Part shown: positions 23,985 through 34,178 of the stretch, piece after piece
Layout of the letters: each line of letters begins with the position of its first letter
Position numbering within the stretch: position 1 is the stretch's first letter
Source: Alectoria sarmentosa
Lineage: Eukaryota; Ascomycota; Lecanoromycetes; Lecanorales; Parmeliaceae
Direction: 5' to 3'
Length of the DNA: 64,000 bases
Assembly: GCA_009733775.1 (NCBI GenBank)
Contig: WOGZ01000042.1
Span: 105,315 to 169,314, forward strand
The notes under the pieces: model-generated
Told to the model about the DNA's origin: nothing
The model's input: the letters and a program-made list of their open reading frames with translations, nothing else
The model's database searches: none
Translations under genes and position numbers: made by a program

Positions 23985-26900
23985 TCAAGTCAAGGCCGCA
24001 CACCTAACAACAGCAACCTCTCCATTCCTCGGACACAGTAAAGACCTCTCCACGCCCCAAATACTGCATAAAGCCAAGCAATCTCTACTGATCCAATCGC
24101 CCGGCAACGAAAAAAGCGGCTCGGCTTTGTCCCCAGTAGTATTATCGGCATCATTGTTATGATGATGATCGAGGATGGTTGTTGAAGTCGTTGTGGCTGT
24201 AGCTATGCTTGTGGAACGGGACGGAGGAGGAGGAGGAGAGAACAGCGACGGACCGGAGCGAAATGGAAGTCGCCAAGAGCAGATTGAATGAGTTCTGGAG
24301 AGGTATATGAGGCTGTCGTGGGAGAGGAAGGAGAGGGCGAGGGCGATTTGGGAGGACAGGGTCCAAGGGAGGATGAAAGGGGTGATTGCCATTGACTCTC
24401 TCTCTTGGTCGGTCCCCGATGTTGGTGCCGTGGATGTTGACCATGAGGAGGTTTCGAAACAAAGGAACGTCTTTTCTTTTGAGTTCTGGTTCAAGAGCGA
24501 GATCTGCACCAACACATGCTTTTTGTCGTGGGTGACGAGGACTCGGTCGACCGTGTTTTGGGCTGGGAAGCTTTCCGGGTTCAATGGCATGTTCTGATGA
24601 CGTGGGTATTCAAACTTGTAAGTCTGGCGTTCGACCAAGTTCCAATCCAGTATGTGGATGGCATTCGGCCCGACTCCGATGATCAGAGCGGGGTTTTGAG
24701 GATGTATGATCCATTTGCACTCAGCCGTATGCAATTCCAACGACAGTATTATTGAAGAAGATATGATTGAGACGGTGAGAATCGTTGACGAGGAACGGAC
24801 CAAAAGCTGGCTTGAATCGGGGTGAAATAACAACTGTAGAATAGGCCCATTTGTGCTGTTCTTCATCGGGATGTCGGCCTTCGTTTCCACAACTGGGCTC
24901 AGGTTGCCGGCACTGGGGGTGATGGACATGATGGTGACCTTTTTACTCGAGTCAGAGAAGCAAAAATAACGTCCATCGTTACTCCAGCTCATTTGCTCGA
25001 TGCTCAGAAAGCTTTTGGACACGTGAAGGTCGGCAAGCTTCCCTCGCTGCGTGTCGTGCAAATGGACTGTTCCTTTCTCCGTCCCACAGCAATAAAGACG
25101 ACCGACAGGCGAGCCTGCAAGAACTGTAATAGAGTCGATCCTCCAAGACCAGCTCTCGGATGCAGTAGACCTTTGTCCAAGACTTTCTGTCTCACTCCCG
25201 CTGTCATTACCTTTACCTCTCTGCTCTGCAAATCTCATCAGAGCGTTTGGCTCCCAGGCATTCCCATAATAACCTCTAATGTCGTAAAAGCGATTTAGAT
25301 CAGGACTGAATACCAGGCCAAGGACGGTATCTTCGGAGGTCAATTGATATAGAAGACAGAAGTCAGATGTCGTATACACTTTCACCGTTCCACGTACATC
25401 ACCGGTGGCAAAAAGATTCCCATCTCTGCTGATCGCTAGTCTAGATGCTCCCGTGGCGATCTCATCATTTTCACCGTCGTAGGGGCGCCATTTGAAAACC
25501 ACACCTTCAATGTAAAGACCCAGAACTTCTGGATAGTGCGGGTGCCAGACAGCTTCGATCACTTCGCCTCTGGCAACTTCTTCTCTTTTTCGCCAGCAAT
25601 GGCCGATGTGCACTGGTCCGTCAGTCTCCCATGCTGAAAGCGGATGACCTCGATACGCTACAGCAATCAACCTTCCATCTTTGTTCAGAGCCATATGACT
25701 CGACGAATTCAAGAAGTGCCCCTCAAGCTCGGGCTCTTCGAGCTCCGCCACGAGCTGCCAGGTTGGGGACGTTTGATTCAAGTTGAGCGATCTTATTCGT
25801 CTGTCATCCGTGCCAACAAGAAGCATAGTACTATTGTTCGTCCAAAGCATTGCAAGCGGTCGAGGTCGTGATTCGATATTTTCAACCGACCATTTGCATT
25901 TTCCGGTGGAAATTTCCCAGAGTTTTGTCGTGAGGTAGCCATAAGTAGCAAGCAAGCTCCCGGTGCTATTCAATTCCATCCTGTACACGCGCTCGCCATG
26001 CTTAATTGGACTGAATGTCGCCTCCTCAAAAATTGAAGAGTCGTAGAGTACAACACTTCCTGACGAGACGAGGACAGCAATTTGAGCTCCGGCGGCCGAG
26101 ATAGATGAAGCATATGTACCAAATCCAAATGACATGCGTGCAAGCGAGTCGTCCCAATTTTCAGTCGATAGACCTGAGACCAAGAGACTCTTGTGCTGCA
26201 TCTTTCCAAACTGTTGGTAGATTGCAGAATTGTGGGGACAGAAGGGGGGAATGAGTTTGTAGATCGATTCGGGGTTCCGTCGCAAAATCGTGCCAAACTT
26301 CCCGACTATCTTCACGAAGTCTTCAGCCCAGCTATCAATGAGTTCTTGCTTCACGATATGATGGTCTTCTCCACTCTGTGCTGCATCGTTTTTTAATTTG
26401 GTAGAATACTTCGAAAGATGTTTTGACGCTTGGATGAGTACGCGCAGTTGTTTACTGGTCGCAAGGACTTGAATCCATATTAAAACCCAGTGGCCGGTCA
26501 GGAACTTGTTGAGGACTTCAATTACCTGCCCGCGATCGAGTGAAGTTGATTTCAGATGGGAAGTCCACGAACTAGCAGCATAGTCGAGGAATACGGGCTT
26601 CTGGCTTCCTTTGACCTTTGCACGAAGACCAATAGCCATGAGACATCGCATGCAGCTGAAGAATACTTGTTCGTGGGCGGCATCCCTATCAACGCCGAAC
26701 GGGCGATCGTTGCCGCTGAGTAAGTATTCGCGAGCAGTTTGATGGATCATGGCAACGTTGCCACCATTATCGATGACGACAAAACCACCACACAAATCCA
26801 CAATCGATCGCTGAAAATCCAGTATTTCAGTGGCATCCTCATGCAGAGCTTGTGACAGCTCTGCAACTGTCAACACGCGCAATGAACAAGTGACGCTCTG

Positions 26901-29187
26901 GAGAACGGTCGATGCTAATGCCCTATCTGTGGCAGATGGATTCTGGGCAATGGATGATGCCATGCGATCATACAGTGCTTCCATGCCAACAGGTAATTGT
27001 TGCAGTGCGAGCTCAACATCGGCTTGCGTATGACACAAGTTCAACTTATCAACAGCGAGTCGTACCCACTGCTGAGTTAGTACTGCTTGACAAAGGATAC
27101 AGGATTTCAAACTACTTACGAGAAAATTATTCTGCGCTCCTATAACTAGTCGCTGTACAATACTCTCGTTGTATTCAGTAGTACCATACATGCTAAGTTC
27201 CTGATGAATGTAACAGCGTAGATCTTCTAGATGACCTTCGATGCTTATCAGACTTGCTTTCAGCACTTTCGGGACCCTCTGAAAGACGGCGACTGTCTCC
27301 GAGGTCTTTCGGCCCACGAGTAAGACGCGAATCGGTATAGATGACAAAGAGATGTCAGAGAAGAGCCTGATAAGTGCCCTGGGATCATCTGCCTCATCAA
27401 GGCCATCTACGATCCAATATAATGGGTGACCTCCCTCCATATTGAAAAGTATGGATTTGAATATGCACTCCCAAATAGTCCTCGGGTCTGCGGTTTCAAA
27501 ATCAAAGGCTTCATCCACAAGCTGAAGAATTTTATGCATGAAACCGGGAAAACTTCGTGCTATTTGGTAAGCGATAGAGCGAAGTAGTAAGCTCAAAGTC
27601 CGTTTCCTTTGATCGCCAAATCTTATAAAGAAGTATTGACAAGAGACACCTTGTTCCACAAGGCTGTTGATAATGAATGAAGACAGTACTGACTTGCCGG
27701 TTGCGGGCCCACCGTTCAGCCAAAGGAGCGAGGGTGCTGAATCTCGGACGTGTAACCACTCGAGATAATCCTTCTCCTCAAGAAGCCAATCATTGGTCCC
27801 TTGTGCCCATTGATCCCGGAAAAAGATGTAGTCTATGTCTGGCAGTCCTGTAATGGCCAGCAATGACTTCAAATCTTGTGACTCCCTTCGATTAGATAGA
27901 GGCGGCTTGTTCGATCTGCTGGTCGAAATGATCTTGCTAACAAGTGATTTGAGAGCGTTTCTCATTGTGATGTAGTTGGGATCTCTGGGACTATCATACT
28001 TGCAAACGTTATGATGATCTGCGTCCAATGCCTTGGAGGTCTCTCCAGGATATCCAAGTACAGATGAATCCTTTTCCAGTATCATCTTTGAAAATATCAG
28101 CACAAAATCAGAAGGGCTTCTGCCGGCATCTGCTTACAATTCGGGCACTTTTGAGTCCAATTGAAGTAGATTGGGTTTCATAGAAAGAAACGATGTCTAA
28201 TCTTGGTGCAACATGGCGGAATTGTTCATTGAGTCTTTGCAATGTGAATGAGTTTTTCGCAAGTTCAGATATATACTGCTTCGAATTGGTGACAAAGGTT
28301 GATCGCAAGATCCGATCCAATAATTCGGCCAGGTTCGTACCACGATGTGGGGTTGCAAGAAAGGTGATCGCAGAGATAGCCTTGATTATTGATTCATACT
28401 CAGGATCATTCTGGCCTTGCATATATGCCTGTATTGTCAGCGAAGCACAATGGCAGGTGAGTTGGCAGGTATCTTTACCTCCTTAATTATGAGCCCTCCC
28501 ATACTATGGACCACAAAAATTAGAGGCACCTTGCGTCAAAATTAGTCTTGTCAGGTCCTGGTACATGAGTCTTACTCACATTTCCTATATCCAAATCTTC
28601 CTTCTGCTCATCCTTCGCATACTTGAGATCAAAAAGTAAATCTTTGGCAAAGTCCAATACTGAGGTGCTGACATTTCCGGCTGTGCGAAAATTGGCATTG
28701 TATCCGAAGGTAAGTATTCTGGTCAGACAGATATCGGGTTCAAGTGGTAGAAATTTCAATGGCCAGAATAATTCTGGGTCTTCATTTTTCGACCACGTCC
28801 TTCGACTAGTTCCTCCAAGACCGTGAATAAAGACAATGTCGACTTTGTGACCATGTTCAGGAGTATAGACGATGTTTAAACCAAGTGGCCCGGGATCGGT
28901 TTCGCTGTTTCTTCGAGAGTGATCGCTAATCTTCCGAGGGTATAAATGTGTGGATGTCTGAGAGAGATATGTTGTGGATCCGACATGATCCTCTTGAATT
29001 GGAACAGAGACACCAGAAGGGCTCGAATTAGGACTGTGAGACTGCGATGTGGTCCGCTGAAACCTCGGCTGACGATCTTCATCACTGCGTTTCCTCCTGA
29101 AGCTGAAAGGTTTCTGGAACTATCGAATAGCGATGAATTAAACAAATGCCTTATTTATCTTCGAGAGTGGGACTGATCACTAACCAT
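23985..29187 (-). CDS. STAND/NLR-like receptor: SesB-type lipase/esterase + NACHT + WD40-like repeats
   Basis: Fungal proteins of this layout are considered NLR-like receptors acting in heterokaryon incompatibility or xenorecognition. Exons on the minus strand: 29187-29185 (ATG only), 29113-28580, 28529-28479, 28428-28138, 28085-27120 and 27068-23985, all in phase (about 1642 aa). Residues ~80-345 form an alpha/beta-hydrolase effector: oxyanion motif FIHGLGGTSRRTW, nucleophile elbow VVHSMGG (Ser ~188) and the late His segment DADHHNVCKYDSP. Residues ~410-700 are NACHT: P-loop NGGPATGKS (~419-425), Walker B YWIVDGLDEAD (~520) and the VRLAVDKL region. The C-terminal ~700 residues contain degenerate WD40-like blades (SLLATYGYLTTKLWEI, NLFATGDVRGTVKVY, VFSPDLNRF). 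The 51-nt intron 27119-27069 is stop-free and in frame. All catalytic and nucleotide-binding residues look intact. The ATG-only first exon is the least certain part. Confidence 0.85.
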
Positions 29188-29639
29188 GATATTTGAAGTA
29201 ACTTTGCACTTCAGCCGATAGAGTCGGTCCGTCTGGCTGATGTCTGTTTTTCTGGTAGTTTACATGCGCAACTTGGGAGGTGCTGAGGGCGTGTGTCAGT
29301 ATGGGTAACACGAAGTGGCCGACCCTCGTAAGGATCTCAATATGCCTTCGCTGGCAGTGTCCCTCCGAAGTGAGGCCTGGCAAAAGTTCCAACTTGCTAC
29401 CTGGGGACACTGCAGTCCTAAGTGAAAGTATTAAGAATACTAAAATATGCGATCGCCTTAGCGCCGATGGCTGCATGGAGTGACGTCGATTTTACCTAAG
29501 TTCACCAACGATGTTGCCTCCCCCAAAGCACCTAGTATCGCACTCAGCTCTCTGCGCCAGAAATACCAAAGACTGAAGGGATGTCTAAGTGGCCCTAATG
29601 GGGTCCAGGGCAGTTAGAGAAGTGCTTTTCACGGCTGCT

Positions 29640-29661
29640 GCCGGCGCGGCGCCGGCGCGGC
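29640..29661. repeat. Tandem 11-bp GC-rich repeat
   Basis: GCCGGCGCGGC occurs twice in a row with no mismatch inside otherwise mixed-composition DNA. It could be a GC-box-like promoter element or chance. Confidence 0.7.
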
Positions 29662-30571
29662 AGAAGACGTAGCCCTAGTCCCTGCTACCTCAGCGACAGC
29701 GGCCTGGTGCAAAATCCATATACATTATGAATGGATGGGTGGGAGAAGGAAAACCTCCTGAGTGGACCGGAGAAGGACATTAATTGAGGAACAAGATGGA
29801 GCAGGAATAGGTGGGGAACACCTCAAGGTATTGACAGCTTGGCTCGGGACAATTCCCCCTGCCGCAGTCCCCTCGATAAGCCTTCCGGAGTCCCCGCGCG
29901 TGATGATGGTCGATCTACTGGTCAAGCTTTAGCCCCCACCAAGGTTGGACGGGGACGCTTGTGAGCAGGGGGAAAAGTGGCCAAGACACATCTCTTTCCA
30001 TCTGCAACAGTCGAAGCATACTCGAGGGTACTCATGGTGAGCGAGTGTAGAAAAAGATGAATGCTACCGACAGTCTTGATAGTTGGACTGGACCGAGGGG
30101 ACGAACTGCAAAGTGCAAGTCAAGTTTAGGCAGGTGTTTCTGCGCTATCGATGCCGCTAAGACGCCTGCAAGCCGAGTCACGGACTAGCCACCAATCATG
30201 GTGCCTACCGATCTCAATTTGGCCTTTCCGTTGCGCTCCTTTTCTCTACGAAATATCTCGGCTTAATCAATGCGGCTTCTTCTTCTTGGCTCTGGTGTTC
30301 GCGAATAATCTTGTGGCTATTAGTAACTGTAGCAACTTTTGAAATACAAAAATCCTTTCGAAAACCTTTGCCTGAACAATGATTAGGAACTGGTGTGCAT
30401 GTAGGGGCGGTGCTGATTTTTATCCAACCCCCAAGTTGATTCTTGTTGTCCCAGGACAGGAGCCAATCGCTTCAATCCACGTAAACGCTCGCAGTACTCT
30501 ACCTAGCACAATCTGCTGGTGCCCCACCATCCTTTTCCAGAGCCGAGGCGCGAATAGACCCTACCCACAAA

Positions 30572-30598
30572 ATATATATATATATACATACATACATA
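30572..30598. repeat. (TA)n / (CATA)n microsatellite
   Basis: A run of alternating A/T followed by CATACATACATA about 40-60 bp upstream of the fructosamine kinase ATG at 30636. Its position would allow it to act as a TATA-like element or lie in the 5' UTR. Confidence 0.7.
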
Positions 30599-30635
30599 GT
30601 GCTAATCTTGCCACACCTCGTTCCAATACCAAAAC

Positions 30636-31884
30636 ATGTCAGACTCATCTGAGTGGGAGGTGGGGATCGAGGGAAACCTCCCTATTCACAAAGCCGTTGT
30701 TGAGGGTAAGGTTGCACTTCACAGGTTATTGGTCAGCTTAAACTGACACCGACTTCGCAGTGATGCCCAGAGGAACGAAGGTTATCTCGGCAGAGTCTTG
30801 TGGTATATCTGCCTGGACGAAGACCGCGAAGGTCTCCGTCGTTCTGCTAGATGGGAATCCAAAGAGATATTTCTTAAAGGTAAGCGTACCTTCATCCTGT
30901 TGAATCAATGCTTGTTGTTAAAAGGTTGGTACCGTGCAGTGCGCGACAGGGCAGGGTGCACGAGCTTTGGCTGAGGGTGAGTTTCATTCTGCATCAGCCA
31001 TCGATGCTTTGGTTCCAGGATTGGTGCCGAAAGCAGCTGCATGGGGAGAGTATCATAACGGCGAATCACAAGTATACTTCTTCCTAGGAGACTTCCACGA
31101 TATGGATCTTTCTGCAGTTCCAGAACCAGTCCACTTTACGTTTCAGATAGCAGAGCTTCATCGGAGAGGAACGTCTCCAAACGGAATGTTTGGGTTTCCT
31201 GTTCCCACGGTATGTGGCATAATGGAACGTACAGTAATCTGGGAAAAAAGCTGGGCGAAATCCTTCACCCATCAACTTAAGGATGTTATCAAGTATGACA
31301 ATGAGACGAATGGTCGTTGGCCAGAATACGACGCCGCTTGCAAGCAACTTATCGATGTGGCCATACCAAAACTCTTGGGGGCTCTGCAGTCTGACGGCCG
31401 TGAGATCACGCCAACATTGATACATGGTGATTTATGGGAACAGAATGTTGGAATTGACATGGAAACGGGCGAGACTGTTATTTTCGATCCTGGCTGCACC
31501 TATGCCCATAATGAAATGGAGTTTGGGACATGGAGGTGCTCCTGGGCGTTTCACTTCAACTCACCAATCTATATGCGACTTTATCAACGCCATTTCGAGC
31601 CCTCAGAGCCTGTCGAAGAATGGGACGACCGTAATCGGCTTTACAGCATCCATCCCTATTTGAATGATTCCGCAGGACATCCGGGAAGTGTTTCGAGGCA
31701 AATGTGAGTGTTTCTTCTCATCGTTAAGGTAAGCTGCTGAATGATACTCCGTAGAGCTTATAATGATATGCTATACCTTTGCGAGAAATACGGACCCTTG
31801 GACAGCCTCGAGAAATACAATCCCGAGAAGGATGTGAGCGTTACAGGTGCTTACGTTCCGTTTGTCATGAACCAGCTAGAGTGA
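30636..31884 (+). CDS. Fructosamine/ketosamine-3-kinase family protein
   Basis: Members phosphorylate sugars attached to protein amines (fructosamines, ribulosamines), making the adduct unstable and so repairing glycated protein. Exons 30636-30705, 30761-30879, 30940-31703 and 31755-31884 join in phase to 360 aa, with GTAAGG, GTAAGC and GTGAGT donors. The fold is APH/protein-kinase-like. Visible features are the N-lobe lysine strand RYFLKCATGQGARALAEGE, the catalytic loop LIHGDLWEQNVGID (the HGD....N motif, Asp and Asn present) and the metal-binding Asp in VIFDPGCTYAHNEME. AELHRRGTSPNGMFGF matches the family's 'LH..s....FGf' block. No targeting signal, so probably cytosolic. Slightly longer than bacterial homologues, as usual for fungi. 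Activity on a particular substrate is inferred from family. Confidence 0.88.
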
Positions 31885-32512
31885 AAAGGCTGGGCCTTCG
31901 ACGCCTGTGAAGCCCCTAGGGATGTCCATTATGACTTAATCAGTCAATCAATGATGACGCCGGAGCTAAACAAGGACTTGAGGTCGTGCTATACATCCCA
32001 TAGGTCTTGGCGTGAAATGTCCTGTTCGGACGAGTAGCCTGTTGTAGTTTTTGAAGAGCGATGGCCAGTCGCTGGTGTCGACTGCAGGCGTTGTAGCTTT
32101 CGGTATGATGGTGCAGTCCACTTCTTGGCCTGTGGCAGGAACGACTGCAAATTTGGGAGATGATTGACTCTAAGGGTGGTGATCACTGTCGCGGTCGCTC
32201 TTTCATCAGCACCTAAGCTTTACTAGTGTACCTATCTACGGTACACACCTACCGTACACTGGTGCACTAGCCGAACGCGCATTTCTTGGCAGGGGAAAGG
32301 ACGAGAGAGTGGAACATCCGAACATTTTATTATTAATCGTAGCACAAAAATTACGCAACCCCTCGGACTCTTAAGTCAGAGACGTGGAGGTTTTAAGCAC
32401 ATGGCCTTGTTACTGTACTCGCAAGTGTTTACCTTACTTCGGTCCTGTTCGTGCAGGCAGCATCTCTGTTTGCGGTCAACAGCATGATCTTGCCTTCAAG
32501 ATTTCCCACATC
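31885..32512. other. Intergenic with a long imperfect inverted repeat
   Basis: Contains the inverted repeat at 32223-32270. It lies between the fructosamine kinase stop and the start of the Rossmann-fold protein. No gene seen. Confidence 0.55.
32223..32270. repeat. Imperfect inverted repeat (hairpin), 21-nt arms, 6-nt loop
   Basis: Arms 32223-32243 and 32250-32270 pair at 17 of 21 positions, including 7 perfect pairs next to the loop (TACGGTA/TACCGTA) and CTAGTG/CACTAG at the base. It lies about 340 bp after the kinase stop and 240 bp before the next ATG. Confidence 0.75.
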
Positions 32513-33420
32513 ATGGCTCATGTCATCTTGACCGGTTGCACGGGTACTGCTGGCTCTGCCGTCCTCGCCCGCTGCATTGCTTCCTCTCGCATCTCTCGCA
32601 TCTCCGTGCTTTCAAGACGCCCCGTCAAGCAAGCTACTGGCGTCGACAAGGTCAATGTGATTATTCACAAGGACTTCAATGTCTACCCTAATGGTCTACT
32701 CGAGCAGCTGAAGGGAGCTGTGGGATGTGTCTGGGCTCTAGGGATTTCAGCGGGGCAAGTCAGCGCAGAGTATGTTGCGATATTCGACTTACGCTTACGC
32801 TTTCTATCATGGCTCTTACTACTATTCCGATGGCTCATCGCTGACTCGAAGAATTTGCAGTGAATACAAAGTCTTGACCCTCGATTACCCTCTCGCAGCC
32901 GCCAAAGCTTTCGCGACCCTGAGTCCTCTCTTCAACTTTGTCTACGTCTCAGGAGAAGGAGTGAGCAATTATACATGCTTGTCAGAGCATTCGGGTCGTA
33001 GCTGAGCCCCTATAGGTCACACGCAACCCGGGTCGCTTCACGGCCCTCTTCGCCAGCACGAAAGGCGCCGCCGAATCCTCTCTACTCTCTCTCCTTCCCA
33101 AGAATTCTTCCCTCCGCGTCTACAACGTCCGCCCTGCCTTCATCGACGACACTCAGGACGCTAAGCTCAAAGAAGGCAAGAAACCTTTCTCGTATGCTCT
33201 GATGGATAAGATGGCCCCATTATTAAGGGCAGCATGGCCGAGTGGAGTCAGCCCGACTGGGAAATTGGCAGAAGTTCTGGTCAAATGTGTGGAAGAGCAG
33301 GGAACGAAAGAGGATGTGGAGAAAGCGTATCGAGGCAAGGGTGTGAGCTTCGATGGAGAAGGAGAAGGTGTCGGAGTTCTGATTGAAAACGTAGGGGTGA
33401 GAAGGTTGGCAGGACTGTAG
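32513..33420 (+). CDS. NAD(P)-binding Rossmann-fold protein (atypical SDR/epimerase-like)
   Basis: Probably an extended or atypical short-chain dehydrogenase of the nucleoside-diphosphate-sugar epimerase type; the reaction is unknown. Exons 32513-32769, 32861-32960 and 33016-33420 join in phase to 253 aa. The N-terminal dinucleotide-binding loop TGCTGTAGSAV fits GxxGxxG at the end of the first beta strand (MAHVILTG). SRISVLSRRPV follows as the second strand with a basic pair that could favour NADPH. FNFVYVSGEG and TRNPGRFTALFASTKGAAE, with a Lys six residues after the Phe, resemble the catalytic SxnYxxxK region but lack its Tyr, as in many fungal homologues. It was placed by starting at the first Met that precedes the fold; an upstream in-frame extension from 32384 is less likely. 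Confidence 0.8.
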
Positions 33421-33655
33421 CAGGTCGCTTTCATCCAAGTATTTCGCAATGCGTCACCATCACCATTTGCTGACCCCGCCGGGCTCATCATGACTGGGGA
33501 AAAAGCTCCCAGAACGCGCTCCTCATCGCCAATAGCAATGCCTCCCATTCCTCCATCTCCAAAACTTGCCCTTCTCCTTCTCCTTCTCCTTCCCCATCCG
33601 CCTCCCCTCCACAACTTTTTATCTCACCGGCCCCATCCACCAATCCCTCATCCGC

Positions 33656-34138
33656 CTACCAACCTCTGGAGCCTGCCTCATCATCTTTCTCTCCTCCTCC
33701 AAACGCGCCGAAAAGAACCGCAGCCTCCTCGCTCAAACGCTCACGTCGGAGCTCCTTCTTATCCCTCATGTTCAAGTAATGAGCCAGCTCGAACGCAAGC
33801 TTTTCGGCTTTGCCGCCGTGATCAGGCAGATCATGTTGCTTCTGGAGCCAGCGAATATTCTGCTTAGGCGTGTAGCCGAAGTTTCGGTGCTCTGCGTTGC
33901 AAAGGCGTGCTTGGCTGGGAAATGCGTCAATTTATCAACTTTTATGCAATGGAAAGGTTTACACGTGTTTGGCTAGAAACTGCGTCAATTGCACGGCACC
34001 AACTTTCGGGCCATGAAAAGAGTTACTGCTCTCAGCTCTGCGTGTATGTTGATGCTGCTTCGGTCGACCTTCTCGCGCTTTGCGGTTGCCTGATCTATCT
34101 GCAGTCATTGCTGCAGTGCTATTCTGGAAACTTGCCAT
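33656..34138 (-). CDS. Small basic protein of unknown function, two exons
   Basis: Not recognised. Exons 34138-33963 and 33914-33656 on the minus strand join in phase across a 48-nt intron (GTAAAC donor, TTGAC branch, CCCAG acceptor), giving 144 aa. The ATG has a strong context (ACC ATG GCA). The N-terminal half is Ser/Arg/His-rich and probably disordered. The second exon looks like a conserved helical domain: NFGYTPKQNIRWLQKQHDLP, then KAEKLAFELAHYLNMRDKKE and a charged RRERLSEEA helix. The tail is Gly/acidic. There is no hydrophobic segment or signal peptide. Only 40 bp separate its ATG from the stop of the CoA-transferase gene upstream on the same strand. Neither exon is long enough to stand out as an ORF, so the model rests on splice signals and protein-like composition. 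Confidence 0.62.
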
Positions 34139-34178
34139 GGTTTGTGTTGAGTTGGTTGATGCTGAAGTGATACTGACT

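Larger units (their letters stand above)
29188..30635. other. 1.4-kb intergenic region
   Basis: Divergent promoter space of the NLR gene (minus) and the fructosamine kinase gene (plus). Contains a perfect tandem duplication of the 11-mer GCCGGCGCGGC at 29640-29661 and a TA-rich microsatellite at 30572-30598. No gene recognised. Confidence 0.5.
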
